Shown here piece after piece: positions 1 to 6,175 of a DNA stretch of 6,175 nt. Source of the DNA: Gammaproteobacteria bacterium. Its GTDB lineage: Bacteria > Pseudomonadota > Gammaproteobacteria > UBA9214. Within the stretch, counting starts at the first letter, position 1. Every line of letters begins with the position of its first letter. Both the position numbers and the translations under genes were made by a program. The stretch covers positions 1 to 6,175 of the forward strand of contig DAOVYA010000099.1 of assembly GCA_030635865.1 (NCBI GenBank), read 5' to 3'. The notes below the pieces were generated by a model that was given only the letters and a program-made list of their open reading frames with translations, searched no databases and was not told where the DNA came from.

Positions 1-483
1 ATCTTTGTTACCACCACCGGCAACATCGACGTCATCACCCATGACCATATGAAGGCCATGAAGAATGAAGCCATCGTCTGCAATATCGGCCATTTTGATT
101 CCGAGATCGATATTGCAAGCCTGCGTCAATATGAATGGGACAACATTAAACCCCAAGTCGACCACGTGATCTTCCCGGATGGCAAGCGCATCACCGTACT
201 GGCCGAAGGGCGCCTGGTGAACCTCGGGTGTGCCACCGGCCACCCGAGCTTTGTGATGTCCGCTTCGTTTACCAACCAGGTCATTGCACAGATCGAACTC
301 TGGCAAAACCCGGACAAGTACGAAAACAAGGTTTATGTCCTGCCCAAGAACCTGGATGAAAAGGTTGCACGTCTGCACCTGGGTAAGATCGGCGTCGACC
401 TTACACCGCTGTCGAAGGAGCAGGCTGAATACATCAATGTACCGATGGAAGGACCCTACAAACCGGATTATTACCGCTACTAG
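1..483 (+). CDS. ahcY: Adenosylhomocysteinase (S-adenosyl-L-homocysteine hydrolase), C-terminal part, 5' end outside window
   Basis: This is the last 160 codons of a cytoplasmic NAD-dependent enzyme that reversibly splits S-adenosylhomocysteine into adenosine and homocysteine, relieving product inhibition of methyltransferases. The frame is open from base 1 (it begins [12 protein letters not shown]) to the TAG at 481-483, so the ATG at 49 is internal. Visible family hallmarks are the end of the NAD-binding domain, the [10 protein letters not shown] segment, the [18 protein letters not shown] block, and the C-terminal tail ending KPDYYRY. In the known family the Lys and Tyr of this tail reach the NAD of a neighbouring subunit in the tetramer. 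The C-terminus is intact and there is no sign of decay. The next gene on this strand, metF, belongs to the same methyl cycle, but 227 bp of repeat-rich DNA separates them, so co-transcription is uncertain. The family assignment is near certain from the motifs. Confidence 0.97.
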   Translation: MFVTTTGNIDVITHDHMKAMKNEAIVCNIGHFDSEIDIASLRQYEWDNIKPQVDHVIFPDGKRITVLAEGRLVNLGCATGHPSFVMSASFTNQVIAQIELWQNPDKYENKVYVLPKNLDEKVARLHLGKIGVDLTPLSKEQAEYINVPMEGPYKPDYYRY

Positions 484-497
484 CCCTTCGGGCCTTT
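483..497 (+). terminator. Possible weak terminator hairpin just after ahcY
   Basis: GCCC (483-486) and GGGC (490-493) can form a short stem around a TTC loop, followed by CTTT. The stem begins on the last base of the ahcY stop codon. It has only four G:C pairs and the T-run is just three bases, so it is a poor match to a canonical intrinsic terminator. It could equally be an mRNA 3'-end stabilising hairpin or chance. Confidence 0.25.
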
Positions 498-522
498 GTC
501 CGGGCAACGGTACTGAAAAACG

Positions 523-639
523 GTGAGAAGTGAAAAGTAAAAAGTAAGAAGTAAGGAGTAAAAAGTGAGTGGGTAAAAGGTGAGCGGACGTTCACTTCTT
601 ACTCTTTACTTTTCACTTTTTACTTCTCACTTCTCACTC
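523..639. repeat. Large imperfect inverted repeat made of 7-bp GTRARAA units
   Basis: The left part reads as nine degenerate heptamers: GTGAGAA, GTGAAAA, GTAAAAA, GTAAGAA, GTAAGGA, GTAAAAA, GTGAGTG, then after one extra G (572) GTAAAAG and GTGAGCG. The right part (591-639) is seven units of the complementary type, such as TTCACTT, TTTACTT and CTCACTT. Positions 523-569 pair with 591-637 at 41 of 47 positions, leaving a 21-nt centre, and every mismatch is a purine transition. In RNA this would be one very long hairpin between ahcY and metF. Frequent stops in every frame rule out coding. Similar A/G-rich heptamer arrays occur in intergenic DNA of various bacteria as far as I recall, and their function is unclear. 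Candidate roles are transcript 3'-end protection, attenuation upstream of metF, or a passive slippage-generated repeat. Confidence 0.9.
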
Positions 640-649
640 TATCAGTCGT

Positions 650-680
650 GTAGCCCGGATAAAGCACAACGGCATCCGGA
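650..680 (+). repeat. REP-like extragenic palindrome (GTAG plus hairpin)
   Basis: GTAG (650-653) is followed by a hairpin with CCGGAT (655-660) pairing perfectly with ATCCGG (674-679) across a 13-nt interior. Within the interior GC (664-665) can also pair with GC (672-673), leaving an AAA bulge. A GTAG or GTGG tetranucleotide directly before a small imperfect palindrome is the recognised layout of REP elements, which RAYT (TnpA-REP) transposases process. The GTAGCCCGGAT...ATCCGG form is a familiar intergenic motif in proteobacteria. One outer pair of the usual CCCGGAT/ATCCGGG stem is lost here (A at 680). No RAYT gene is in the window, so this would be a non-autonomous copy. Confidence 0.65.
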
Positions 681-710
681 TCGTGGCATTTGTGAAATTA
701 GAACACATTA

Positions 711-1559
711 ATGGACTCACAAAAAAAATACACACCGACCTTCAGCTTTGAATTCTTTCCTCCGAAGACGGAAGATGGAATCGCCAAGCTGGCAGAAACC
801 AGCAAGAAACTTGCCGCACTAAAACCTCGGTTCTTCTCCGTCACCTTTGGCGCCGGCGGCTCAACCCGTGACCGCACCTTCGATACCGTTATCGATCTTC
901 AGGAAGAATCCGGTATAGAAACCGCGCCGCACCTGTCCTGTATCAGCTCCACGCACGACAACATTCGTGAAATGCTGCATGGCTACCAGGCAAAAGGCAT
1001 CAGCCATATTGTCGCACTACGCGGCGACATGCCTTCCGGCATGGTCGAGGCCGGTGAGTTCCGCTATGCCAACGAGCTGGTTGGTTTCATCCGTGAGGAG
1101 ACAGGCGATCACTTTCATATCGAGGTTGCGGCCTACCCGGAATATCACCCACAGGCAAGCAGCCCCGACAGGGATCTTGCAAATTTCAAGCGCAAGGTGG
1201 AAGCCGGTGCCAGCAGTGCGATCACGCAATACTTCTATAATCCGGATGCCTACTTCCGCTTCATCGATAGCTGCGAGCAGTCCGGTATCGATATCCCGAT
1301 CGTGCCCGGCATCATGCCGATCACCAACTATCATCAACTGGCACGTTTCTCGGATGCCTGTGGATCCGAGATACCACGCTGGATACGCAAACGCCTGGAA
1401 GCCTATGGCGAGGACCTCGGCTCGATCCGCGCTTTCGGTGAAGAAGTCATTACCAGCATGTGTGAACGACTGCTTGATCATGGCTCACCGGGACTGCATT
1501 TTTACACCCTTAACCGGGCAGGACCTGCGCTCGCCATCTGGAAAAACCTGGGTCTGTAG
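711..1559 (+). CDS. metF: 5,10-methylenetetrahydrofolate reductase (MetF)
   Basis: This cytoplasmic FAD flavoprotein reduces 5,10-methylenetetrahydrofolate to 5-methyltetrahydrofolate, the methyl donor for methionine synthesis from homocysteine. The 282-aa product is near the usual bacterial length (E. coli about 296 aa). Motifs seen are FSFEFFPPKT (residues 11-20, with Glu14 matching the catalytic Glu28 of E. coli MetF), SVTFGAGGSTRDRT (43-56), HLSCISST (74-81), ALRGDMP (102-108, with Asp106 matching E. coli Asp120), AAYPEYHP (140-147), ITQYFYN (171-177), PGIMPI (199-204) and LHFYTLNR (262-269). The ATG at 711 is chosen because the conserved FSFEFFPP block begins only about ten residues later. 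It lacks a clear Shine-Dalgarno sequence (the upstream bases are AT-rich), so translation may be weakly initiated or use another signal. ahcY lies upstream across the repeat region and rsmE starts 47 bp downstream, suggesting metF and rsmE share a transcript. No frameshift or missing key residue is seen. Confidence 0.96.
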   Translation: MDSQKKYTPTFSFEFFPPKTEDGIAKLAETSKKLAALKPRFFSVTFGAGGSTRDRTFDTVIDLQEESGIETAPHLSCISSTHDNIREMLHGYQAKGISHIVALRGDMPSGMVEAGEFRYANELVGFIREETGDHFHIEVAAYPEYHPQASSPDRDLANFKRKVEAGASSAITQYFYNPDAYFRFIDSCEQSGIDIPIVPGIMPITNYHQLARFSDACGSEIPRWIRKRLEAYGEDLGSIRAFGEEVITSMCERLLDHGSPGLHFYTLNRAGPALAIWKNLGL

Positions 1560-1606
1560 CAGAAATAAGTCAGCATCTTTACATCACGGCGACGGTTCCA
1601 GCCTGC

Positions 1607-2338
1607 ATGCGCATTCCTCGTATATATACCTCGCAACCCCTTGCGGAAGGGGCCACGCTGACAATCAGCGGTCAACCGGCGCACCACATCACCCACGTAC
1701 TGCGCCTGCGTACCGGCGCAACGCTGATCGTCTTTGGGCAAGGACACGAACACCACGCAATATTGAGTGACACCCGGCGATCGGAAGTCACGATTGAAGT
1801 GGGCGCGCCAGGCGGGAGCATGAATGAGTCGTCAATCGACGTAACCCTGCTACAGGGTATTGCACGCAACGAGCGAATGGATTTCATTCTGCAGAAATCT
1901 GTAGAACTTGGAGTGAACAGAATCCAGCCTTTATGGATGCAACGCAGCCAGGGCCACTTGAAAGGAGAGCGGCTGGAGAAACGCATTCAACATTGGCAAG
2001 CTGTGATCATCAGCGCCTGTGAGCAGTGCGGGCGCTCCACCTTGCCCGAACTGTTTGCGCCGGATGAATACGCAAACTGGCTGAATACCCAGGCATACGA
2101 CGGCCTGAAACTCATGTTGCAGCCGGATAGCACGGTGGGCCTGCATAAGATACAGCCACCTGGTGGAACGGTTTATTTACTGGTTGGGCCCGAGGGCGGA
2201 CTGAACCCGGAAGAACAATTGCTTGCCAACAATGCCGGTTTTACCGGTATTCGCCTTGGGCAACGCGTCCTGCGCACCGAGACCGCCGCACTCGCCGCAC
2301 TCGCCGGCATGCAGACCCTGTGGGGTGATTTTAAATAG
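1607..2338 (+). CDS. rsmE: 16S rRNA (uracil-1498-N3)-methyltransferase RsmE
   Basis: RsmE uses S-adenosylmethionine to methylate N3 of U1498 in helix 44 of 16S rRNA, acting on the 30S subunit. The 243-aa product has the normal family length. The N-terminal PUA-like RNA-binding domain includes HHITHVLRLRTGATLIVFGQG-type sequence at residues 26-46. The C-terminal SPOUT (trefoil-knot) methyltransferase domain shows LLQGIARNERMDFILQKSVELGV starting at residue 81, ISACEQCGRSTLPEL (135-149), LLVGPEGGL (191-199), and IRLGQRVLRTETAALAAL (215-232), the last two forming the knot and cofactor site. The ATG at 1607 gives the expected MRIPRIY-type N-terminus, although no convincing Shine-Dalgarno sequence precedes it. 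It lies 47 bp after metF on the same strand and ends convergently against chpC. A similar rsmE-near-chp arrangement is recalled from Pseudomonas aeruginosa. Confidence is high from the GPEGG and LRTETA motifs. Confidence 0.96.
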   Translation: MRIPRIYTSQPLAEGATLTISGQPAHHITHVLRLRTGATLIVFGQGHEHHAILSDTRRSEVTIEVGAPGGSMNESSIDVTLLQGIARNERMDFILQKSVELGVNRIQPLWMQRSQGHLKGERLEKRIQHWQAVIISACEQCGRSTLPELFAPDEYANWLNTQAYDGLKLMLQPDSTVGLHKIQPPGGTVYLLVGPEGGLNPEEQLLANNAGFTGIRLGQRVLRTETAALAALAGMQTLWGDFK

Positions 2339-2442
2339 CTTCAATCAAGAGAGAATAAATCCCGCGAAGCTTCCGCTCCTGCCTTACAGAGAGACGATCG
2401 TTGAAGTGCCAGGAGGCGAACTTTGAAGGTTGTGGCGGACTG
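2339..2442. other. Convergent intergenic gap between rsmE and chpC, no clear terminator
   Basis: These 104 bp separate the 3' ends of two opposing transcripts. I see no strong GC-rich hairpin followed by a T-run on either strand. The only foldback noticed is a weak one, TTCCGCTCCTG (2371-2381) against CAGGAGGCGAA (2410-2420), matching at 9 of 11 positions across a 28-nt loop. Termination here may be Rho-dependent, or the two transcripts may overlap at their 3' ends. Confidence 0.5.
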
Positions 2443-2940
2443 CTAGGCAGCCTGATCGATACACTGTTCAAGCATCTCCTGCAGGCAGCCCAGATCAGGG
2501 ATTGCCGCAAGTTCATTACCAAGCTGGACCACGCAGTGCAGACCTTCGTTCTCGTACGCTTCAACGCTGTCAGCAGTGTCATCGCCAAACTGTATCAGCC
2601 CTGGCAACCCCGCCGTTACAATCCCGTAATATTCGACGCTGCTATCCGGTCGAACCGAATTGACAATCATCAGGCGTGAGAATACGGGATTGGAGGGAAC
2701 TGTGAGTCCACACAGGGTTTCCAGCGAGATCACCGGTATCTCACGCTCACGCCATCTAACCTTACCCAGAAACCATTCCGGCATACCCGGCACTTCCTCG
2801 GGTGCGCGATAACTGCCGATTTCGGCAACCACCATGTTTGGCAGCAGCAGGTTCATCCCGCACAGTGGCACCCACAAACTGCGTACCTTTTCCTGTGCAC
2901 TGTCTGGCAGAATTGACTGCCCTGATTCACTGCTGTTCAT
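2443..2940 (-). CDS. chpC: CheW-like chemotaxis adaptor, ChpC family
   Basis: This 165-aa protein is a single CheW-like domain. Such adaptors link chemoreceptors to a CheA-type kinase at the inner membrane, and ChpC is the accessory adaptor of the Pil-Chp system controlling type IV pili. Visible features are the first beta segment SLWVPLCGMNLLLPNMVVAEI (residues 21-41), the characteristic PEWFLGKVRWREREIPVISLE block (54-74), and the later strands around RLMIVNS (89-95) and YYGIVTAGLPGLIQF (104-118). The short polar N-terminus shows no signal peptide or membrane segment. The ATG at 2940 is preferred over the in-frame GTG at 2946: it has a GAGGAG Shine-Dalgarno sequence at a 5-nt spacing, and it forms an ATGA overlap with the chpA stop, a typical sign of translational coupling. 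No chpB-like methylesterase gene lies between the two. A second-copy PilI-type CheW is the main alternative, but the position directly after chpA favours ChpC. Confidence 0.85.
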   Translation of the reverse strand: MNSSESGQSILPDSAQEKVRSLWVPLCGMNLLLPNMVVAEIGSYRAPEEVPGMPEWFLGKVRWREREIPVISLETLCGLTVPSNPVFSRLMIVNSVRPDSSVEYYGIVTAGLPGLIQFGDDTADSVEAYENEGLHCVVQLGNELAAIPDLGCLQEMLEQCIDQAA

Positions 2941-5900
2941 GCGCACTCCTCTCTGGTCTTGACATCAATCAGGTTATGAACGGATTCCAGTAATTCGCTT
3001 TCCTGGTACGGTTTACCGAGATAATCGTTTACACCTATCTGCTTCGCGTGCTCGCGGTGCTTGTCACCGGTACGCGATGTAATCATGATGATAGGGACGT
3101 GTTTAAAGCGGTCGTCATTACGCATATGGGTTGCAAGCTCAAAACCATCCATACGCGGCATCTCGATATCCAGCAGCATCATATCCGGAACATTTTCCTG
3201 CAACAGCCCCATGGCATCGACACCGTCCTTAGCTGTCATCACCCTGAATCCATTGCGCTCCAGCAGACGGGTCGTAACCTTGCGTACGGTAATCGAATCA
3301 TCCACCACCATTACATGCAGTCGTTCATCGGCCTTTGAGGTCACTGTCATATCAGGCACGGCAACCTGGTTTATCCGGGAAAGCGACATGACATCCAGGA
3401 TCAGGACCACACGGCCGTCACCCAGGATGGTTGCCCCGGATATTCCATCAATATTACTCAGTTGTGCGCCGAGCGGCTTGATTACAATTTCCCGGTTCCC
3501 GAGTATGGATTCAAGCTGGAATGCAACACGCTTTTCACCAAGGCGTGCCAGCACAACCGGCACCTGGCTCTGCTGCACTCCCTGCTCCGCACCACCGCAG
3601 CCCAACAAGCTGCCAAGGTGCTTCAACCGGTATGAGTTACCTGCATATTCAAGAGTATTGTCTTCCGCCTGGTAACAGTCGGCCAGTTCCTCGGGAGAAA
3701 CTCGTGCGACACCCTCAATACTGCCCAGCGGTACACAGAAAGTTTCCTCGCCCGCCTTGACCAGCAGGGCCTGGTTAACCGCCAGCGTATAAGGCAGACG
3801 TACGGTAAATGCTGCGCCCGCTCCTGCAGTGGAAGTAATGTGCAACGACCCACCCAACTGCTTGACCTCGCCGTTAACAACATCCATCCCTACACCACGT
3901 CCGGATAACTGGGTAACCTCCGCGGCCGTACTGAATCCCGTATGCAATACAAACTGCATAATGTCACTGTCAGAAATTTCTGCATCGGGCCCAATCAGGT
4001 TGCGTTCAATAGCACGCGCGCGAATTGCTTCAATATCGAGCCCTGCACCATCATCCTCGATAGAAAGTACAATTTCGGATCCTTCTCTCTGAAAGTTTAT
4101 AGTGACAGACCCGACCGGTGATTTACCCTGTTTCTTGCGAATAGCCGGATCTTCAATGCCATGTGCGACGGCGTTGCGCAACATGTGCTCAAGCGGCGCG
4201 ATAATTCTTTCGATAACAGTGCGGTCCATTTCGCCATCCGCACCTTCAAGCCTGAGTTCCACTTTCTTGCCAAGTTCTCTTGCTGACTGGCGCAGGATTC
4301 TACGCAGGCGTGGTGCAAGCCCTGAAAAAGGAGTCATACGGGAGCGCAACAGGCCTTCCTGCAGATCAGTACTGACACGTGACTGTTGCAGTAACAGCGT
4401 TTCTGATTCACGAGTCGTATTTTCCATCAACTCCTGGATACTGCGCAAGTCGCTAATACTTTCGATGAGCGAGCGTGACAATTGTTGCAAATTTGAATAA
4501 CGGTCCATTTCAAGTGGATCAAAGTCCTGGTCCACGGTTTCGCCTTCCTGCTCATAACGAAACAGGATATGCGCCTCTGTCTCTATTTCTACCTGGCGCA
4601 ACTGCTCGCGCAGACGTCCAATCGTCTGGTCGAGCTCACCCAGGTTATAGCGATAATCACTGATCTGCTGCACCATGCGTGCACGGTAGATATTGATTTC
4701 ACCTGCATGATTCACCAGGTTATCCAGAAGATCGGCCCGCACCCGGACCTGTTCACTACGAACACGAGTGTCCTTGCGACGCTCGACCTTCGGCGGCAAT
4801 GTGCCCATCTTCTGCAGCTTCGCAGGTTCTGGCAGAATTTCCTGCTCCTCCATGCCCGCTTCGGCTTCGACGGCCTGCTCTTCCACGATATCAACATCGA
4901 CCGGTCCTGTATCGTCGGCGACTCCGGCTTCCAGCCCCATGCTATCTATCGCCGTCTTCAACTCATCTGCATCTGTGGGAAGCTCACGTGCCTTGACGTG
5001 TTCGAGCATCTCGGCGAGGTGATCATGGGAATCATGCAACAGGACAAACAGGTCAGGCGTGACCTCGACCTGCCCTTCAACAACACGTACCAGCAGGGAT
5101 TCAAGTGTATGGCTCAGATCACCCATCGGGGTGATATCAACCATGCGGGCGCCACCTTTAAGGGTGTGCAACTGCCGCTGGAACTCATCCATCAATTCCT
5201 GGCTGGCAGGCTCATCCGCCCATGCACGTAATGTATTCTCGCCCGCGTCGATAATCTCGGATGCCTCTTCAATAAATACTTCAAGGAGTTCACTGTCCAC
5301 GGCCGCATAGGGATCATCTGCAGGCTGCGCCTCACCGGTTCTCGGTAGCGCCTCTACCCGGGTACGCAGCTGTTGCTGGAATTCCTCGTCGAAGGACATG
5401 TCCGGTAATTGTTGAATCAACCGGCTGATTTCTGTCGCACTATCGCGCAGGACATCCAGCGCAGCAGCACTTGCCAGGTGGCGTCCCTGGTAAAGTCCAT
5501 CAAAATAATCATCCAGCACACCGGCCAGGTTCATGATTGAACAAATATTTGCAGAGTTGGATATTCCGGAAATGGTATGCAATGAACGGTACAGCGATTC
5601 CGTCACTTCACACGGCGCCCGGTTCGATTCCAGGAAATCCCCGATCAATAGCAGGTGTTCACTGCACTCCTTGGTGAAAATCTCCAGCAGGCCCGGATCG
5701 TCTTCAGGCGTGTCTTCTGTTACCTGATTTTCTTCAGGAGATACCTGGCCATCTCCGGAGGATTCGACCGGGACAGCATCATCTGCAGCTGCCGGTTCGA
5801 CAATTTCACCCCGGGCGAAGGCTTCGGCATGAACTACCATCTCCTCGATATCCAGTTCCGGCGCAGCCCCGTCACGCAGCTGCTCAAACAACTGCTGCAA

Positions 5901-6175
5901 TGCCGCCGGGACCCGGCCCAGCAAAACAAATAGCGGATCACTGGCTTCGACCGCCCCGTCCAGTACCCGGTTTAACAGGTTTTCCAGTGCCCAGGCGAAT
6001 TCTCCCATAACCAGGGCACGCGCCATGCGGCCGCTGCCTTTCAGGGTATGCATGCTGCGGCACAACGTTGCCAGCGGCTCGGAATTATCAGGTTGACTAA
6101 TCCATTGCGGCATATTTTCTGAAATAATGGCAATAACTTCAGCCGCTTCTTCAAGAAAAATTTCCAGTATCTCGG
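2937..6175 (-). CDS. chpA: ChpA/PilL-type hybrid chemotaxis histidine kinase, C-terminal 1,078 residues; start lies beyond the window
   Basis: This is the kinase of a Pil-Chp chemosensory system, which in relatives phosphorylates PilG/PilH-type regulators to steer type IV pilus motility and surface responses. The frame stays open for 20 codons past the Met at 6113 to the window edge (EILEIFLEEAAEVI, the start of an Hpt domain), so that Met is internal. Numbering from it, the domains are: Hpt with HTLKGSGRM (His22); a second Hpt with HTISG (His179), lacking the usual Lys; a third Hpt with HTLKGGARM (His316); an acidic, Pro-containing linker (about 395-450); the dimerisation region (about 455-600, including FDPLEMDRYS); a GHKL ATPase with N-box Asn647, DDGAG (687-691) and GRGVGMD (738-744); a CheW-like domain (about 776-915); and a receiver with acidic Asp938/Asp939, phosphoacceptor Asp982, Thr1012 and Lys1034. 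All kinase and receiver key residues are present. P. aeruginosa ChpA is about 2,470 residues, so more Hpt domains probably lie upstream. It ends in the ATGA overlap with chpC. Confidence 0.95.
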   Translation of the reverse strand, partial: EILEIFLEEAAEVIAIISENMPQWISQPDNSEPLATLCRSMHTLKGSGRMARALVMGEFAWALENLLNRVLDGAVEASDPLFVLLGRVPAALQQLFEQLRDGAAPELDIEEMVVHAEAFARGEIVEPAAADDAVPVESSGDGQVSPEENQVTEDTPEDDPGLLEIFTKECSEHLLLIGDFLESNRAPCEVTESLYRSLHTISGISNSANICSIMNLAGVLDDYFDGLYQGRHLASAAALDVLRDSATEISRLIQQLPDMSFDEEFQQQLRTRVEALPRTGEAQPADDPYAAVDSELLEVFIEEASEIIDAGENTLRAWADEPASQELMDEFQRQLHTLKGGARMVDITPMGDLSHTLESLLVRVVEGQVEVTPDLFVLLHDSHDHLAEMLEHVKARELPTDADELKTAIDSMGLEAGVADDTGPVDVDIVEEQAVEAEAGMEEQEILPEPAKLQKMGTLPPKVERRKDTRVRSEQVRVRADLLDNLVNHAGEINIYRARMVQQISDYRYNLGELDQTIGRLREQLRQVEIETEAHILFRYEQEGETVDQDFDPLEMDRYSNLQQLSRSLIESISDLRSIQELMENTTRESETLLLQQSRVSTDLQEGLLRSRMTPFSGLAPRLRRILRQSARELGKKVELRLEGADGEMDRTVIERIIAPLEHMLRNAVAHGIEDPAIRKKQGKSPVGSVTINFQREGSEIVLSIEDDGAGLDIEAIRARAIERNLIGPDAEISDSDIMQFVLHTGFSTAAEVTQLSGRGVGMDVVNGEVKQLGGSLHITSTAGAGAAFTVRLPYTLAVNQALLVKAGEETFCVPLGSIEGVARVSPEELADCYQAEDNTLEYAGNSYRLKHLGSLLGCGGAEQGVQQSQVPVVLARLGEKRVAFQLESILGNREIVIKPLGAQLSNIDGISGATILGDGRVVLILDVMSLSRINQVAVPDMTVTSKADERLHVMVVDDSITVRKVTTRLLERNGFRVMTAKDGVDAMGLLQENVPDMMLLDIEMPRMDGFELATHMRNDDRFKHVPIIMITSRTGDKHREHAKQIGVNDYLGKPYQESELLESVHNLIDVKTREECA
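2946..2951 (-). promoter_or_regulatory. Shine-Dalgarno sequence deciding the chpC start
   Basis: On the minus strand GAGGAG (2951 down to 2946) lies inside the last codons of chpA and ends 5 nt before the ATG at 2940. The upstream in-frame GTG (2946-2944) overlaps the last G of this site, leaving no spacing, so it is an unlikely start. This supports the ATG and coupled translation from chpA. Confidence 0.75.

Noticed and set aside
49..483. ATG at 49 as the start of a complete small gene
   Set aside because: The frame is open to base 1 and the residues before it ([13 protein letters not shown]) are conserved adenosylhomocysteinase sequence, so this Met is internal.
523..639. CRISPR array or tandem spacer-repeat structure
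   Set aside because: The units are only 7 bp, contiguous and degenerate, and there are no spacers. It is a heptamer foldback.
523..680. Ends of an insertion sequence or MITE
   Set aside because: No transposase is present, no flanking target duplication was seen, and the arms are internally repetitive rather than like IS termini.
484..710. SAH or SAM riboswitch upstream of metF
   Set aside because: The gap is accounted for by the heptamer foldback and the REP-like hairpin. I could not recognise a conserved aptamer core, though a covariance-model scan (Rfam SAH and SAM families) would be needed to exclude one fully.
967..1770. Second long plus-strand open frame overlapping metF and rsmE
   Set aside because: Its translation is low-complexity and lacks any family motif, and it overlaps two strongly supported genes in another frame.
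2371..2420. Bidirectional terminator between rsmE and chpC
   Set aside because: The arms match at only 9 of 11 positions across a 28-nt loop and no T-run follows on either strand.
2411..2446. A small gene starting at TTG 2423 after a perfect AGGAGG (2411-2416)
   Set aside because: It would encode only seven residues before TAG at 2444-2446. There is no supporting context, so the AGGAGG is probably coincidental, though a remnant of a lost gene start cannot be excluded.
2941..2946. GTG at 2946 as the chpC start
   Set aside because: It overlaps the Shine-Dalgarno core with no spacing, while the ATG at 2940 has proper spacing and the ATGA overlap.
4569..5231. Plus-strand open frame antisense to chpA (also 3061-3675)
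   Set aside because: These lie wholly within the well-conserved chpA coding sequence and show no recognisable domain or ribosome binding site. They are consistent with chance openness opposite a biased coding strand.

Overview
The window looks like chromosomal core DNA from a gammaproteobacterium with type IV pili. It carries methyl-cycle genes (ahcY, metF), a 16S rRNA methyltransferase (rsmE) and, in the opposite direction, the end of a Pil-Chp type chemosensory operon (chpA, chpC). Recalled Pseudomonas aeruginosa gene order places rsmE, metF and ahcY in the same general neighbourhood as chpA/chpC, which supports this assignment. No mobile element, prophage, CRISPR array, tRNA or rRNA gene is visible. 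The species cannot be named from the sequence alone.

Layout: positions 1-483 hold the C-terminal part of ahcY (+). Positions 484-710 are a repeat-rich gap. It contains a small hairpin just after the ahcY stop, a large foldback built from degenerate 7-bp GTRARAA units (523-639), and a REP-like palindrome preceded by GTAG (650-680). metF (711-1559, +) and rsmE (1607-2338, +) follow, 47 bp apart. A 104-bp convergent gap (2339-2442) without a clear terminator separates them from the minus-strand genes. chpC (2443-2940, -) overlaps the end of chpA (2937-6175, -) by an ATGA junction. chpA runs off the right edge of the window, so its N-terminus is missing.

How the genes work together: AhcY removes S-adenosylhomocysteine and releases homocysteine. 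MetF makes the 5-methyltetrahydrofolate used to remethylate homocysteine to methionine. The two therefore serve the same S-adenosylmethionine cycle, and RsmE consumes S-adenosylmethionine to methylate 16S rRNA. ChpA is a large hybrid CheA-type kinase with Hpt, kinase, CheW-like and receiver domains, and ChpC is a CheW-like adaptor. In relatives this system controls twitching motility and surface sensing through type IV pili.

The genes themselves are ordinary, well-conserved families. The least explained structure is the heptamer foldback next to the REP-like element between ahcY and metF. Smaller points of interest are a degenerate second Hpt motif in ChpA and the direct coupling of chpA to chpC without a chpB-like methylesterase gene between them. 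I see no convincing new biological system here.
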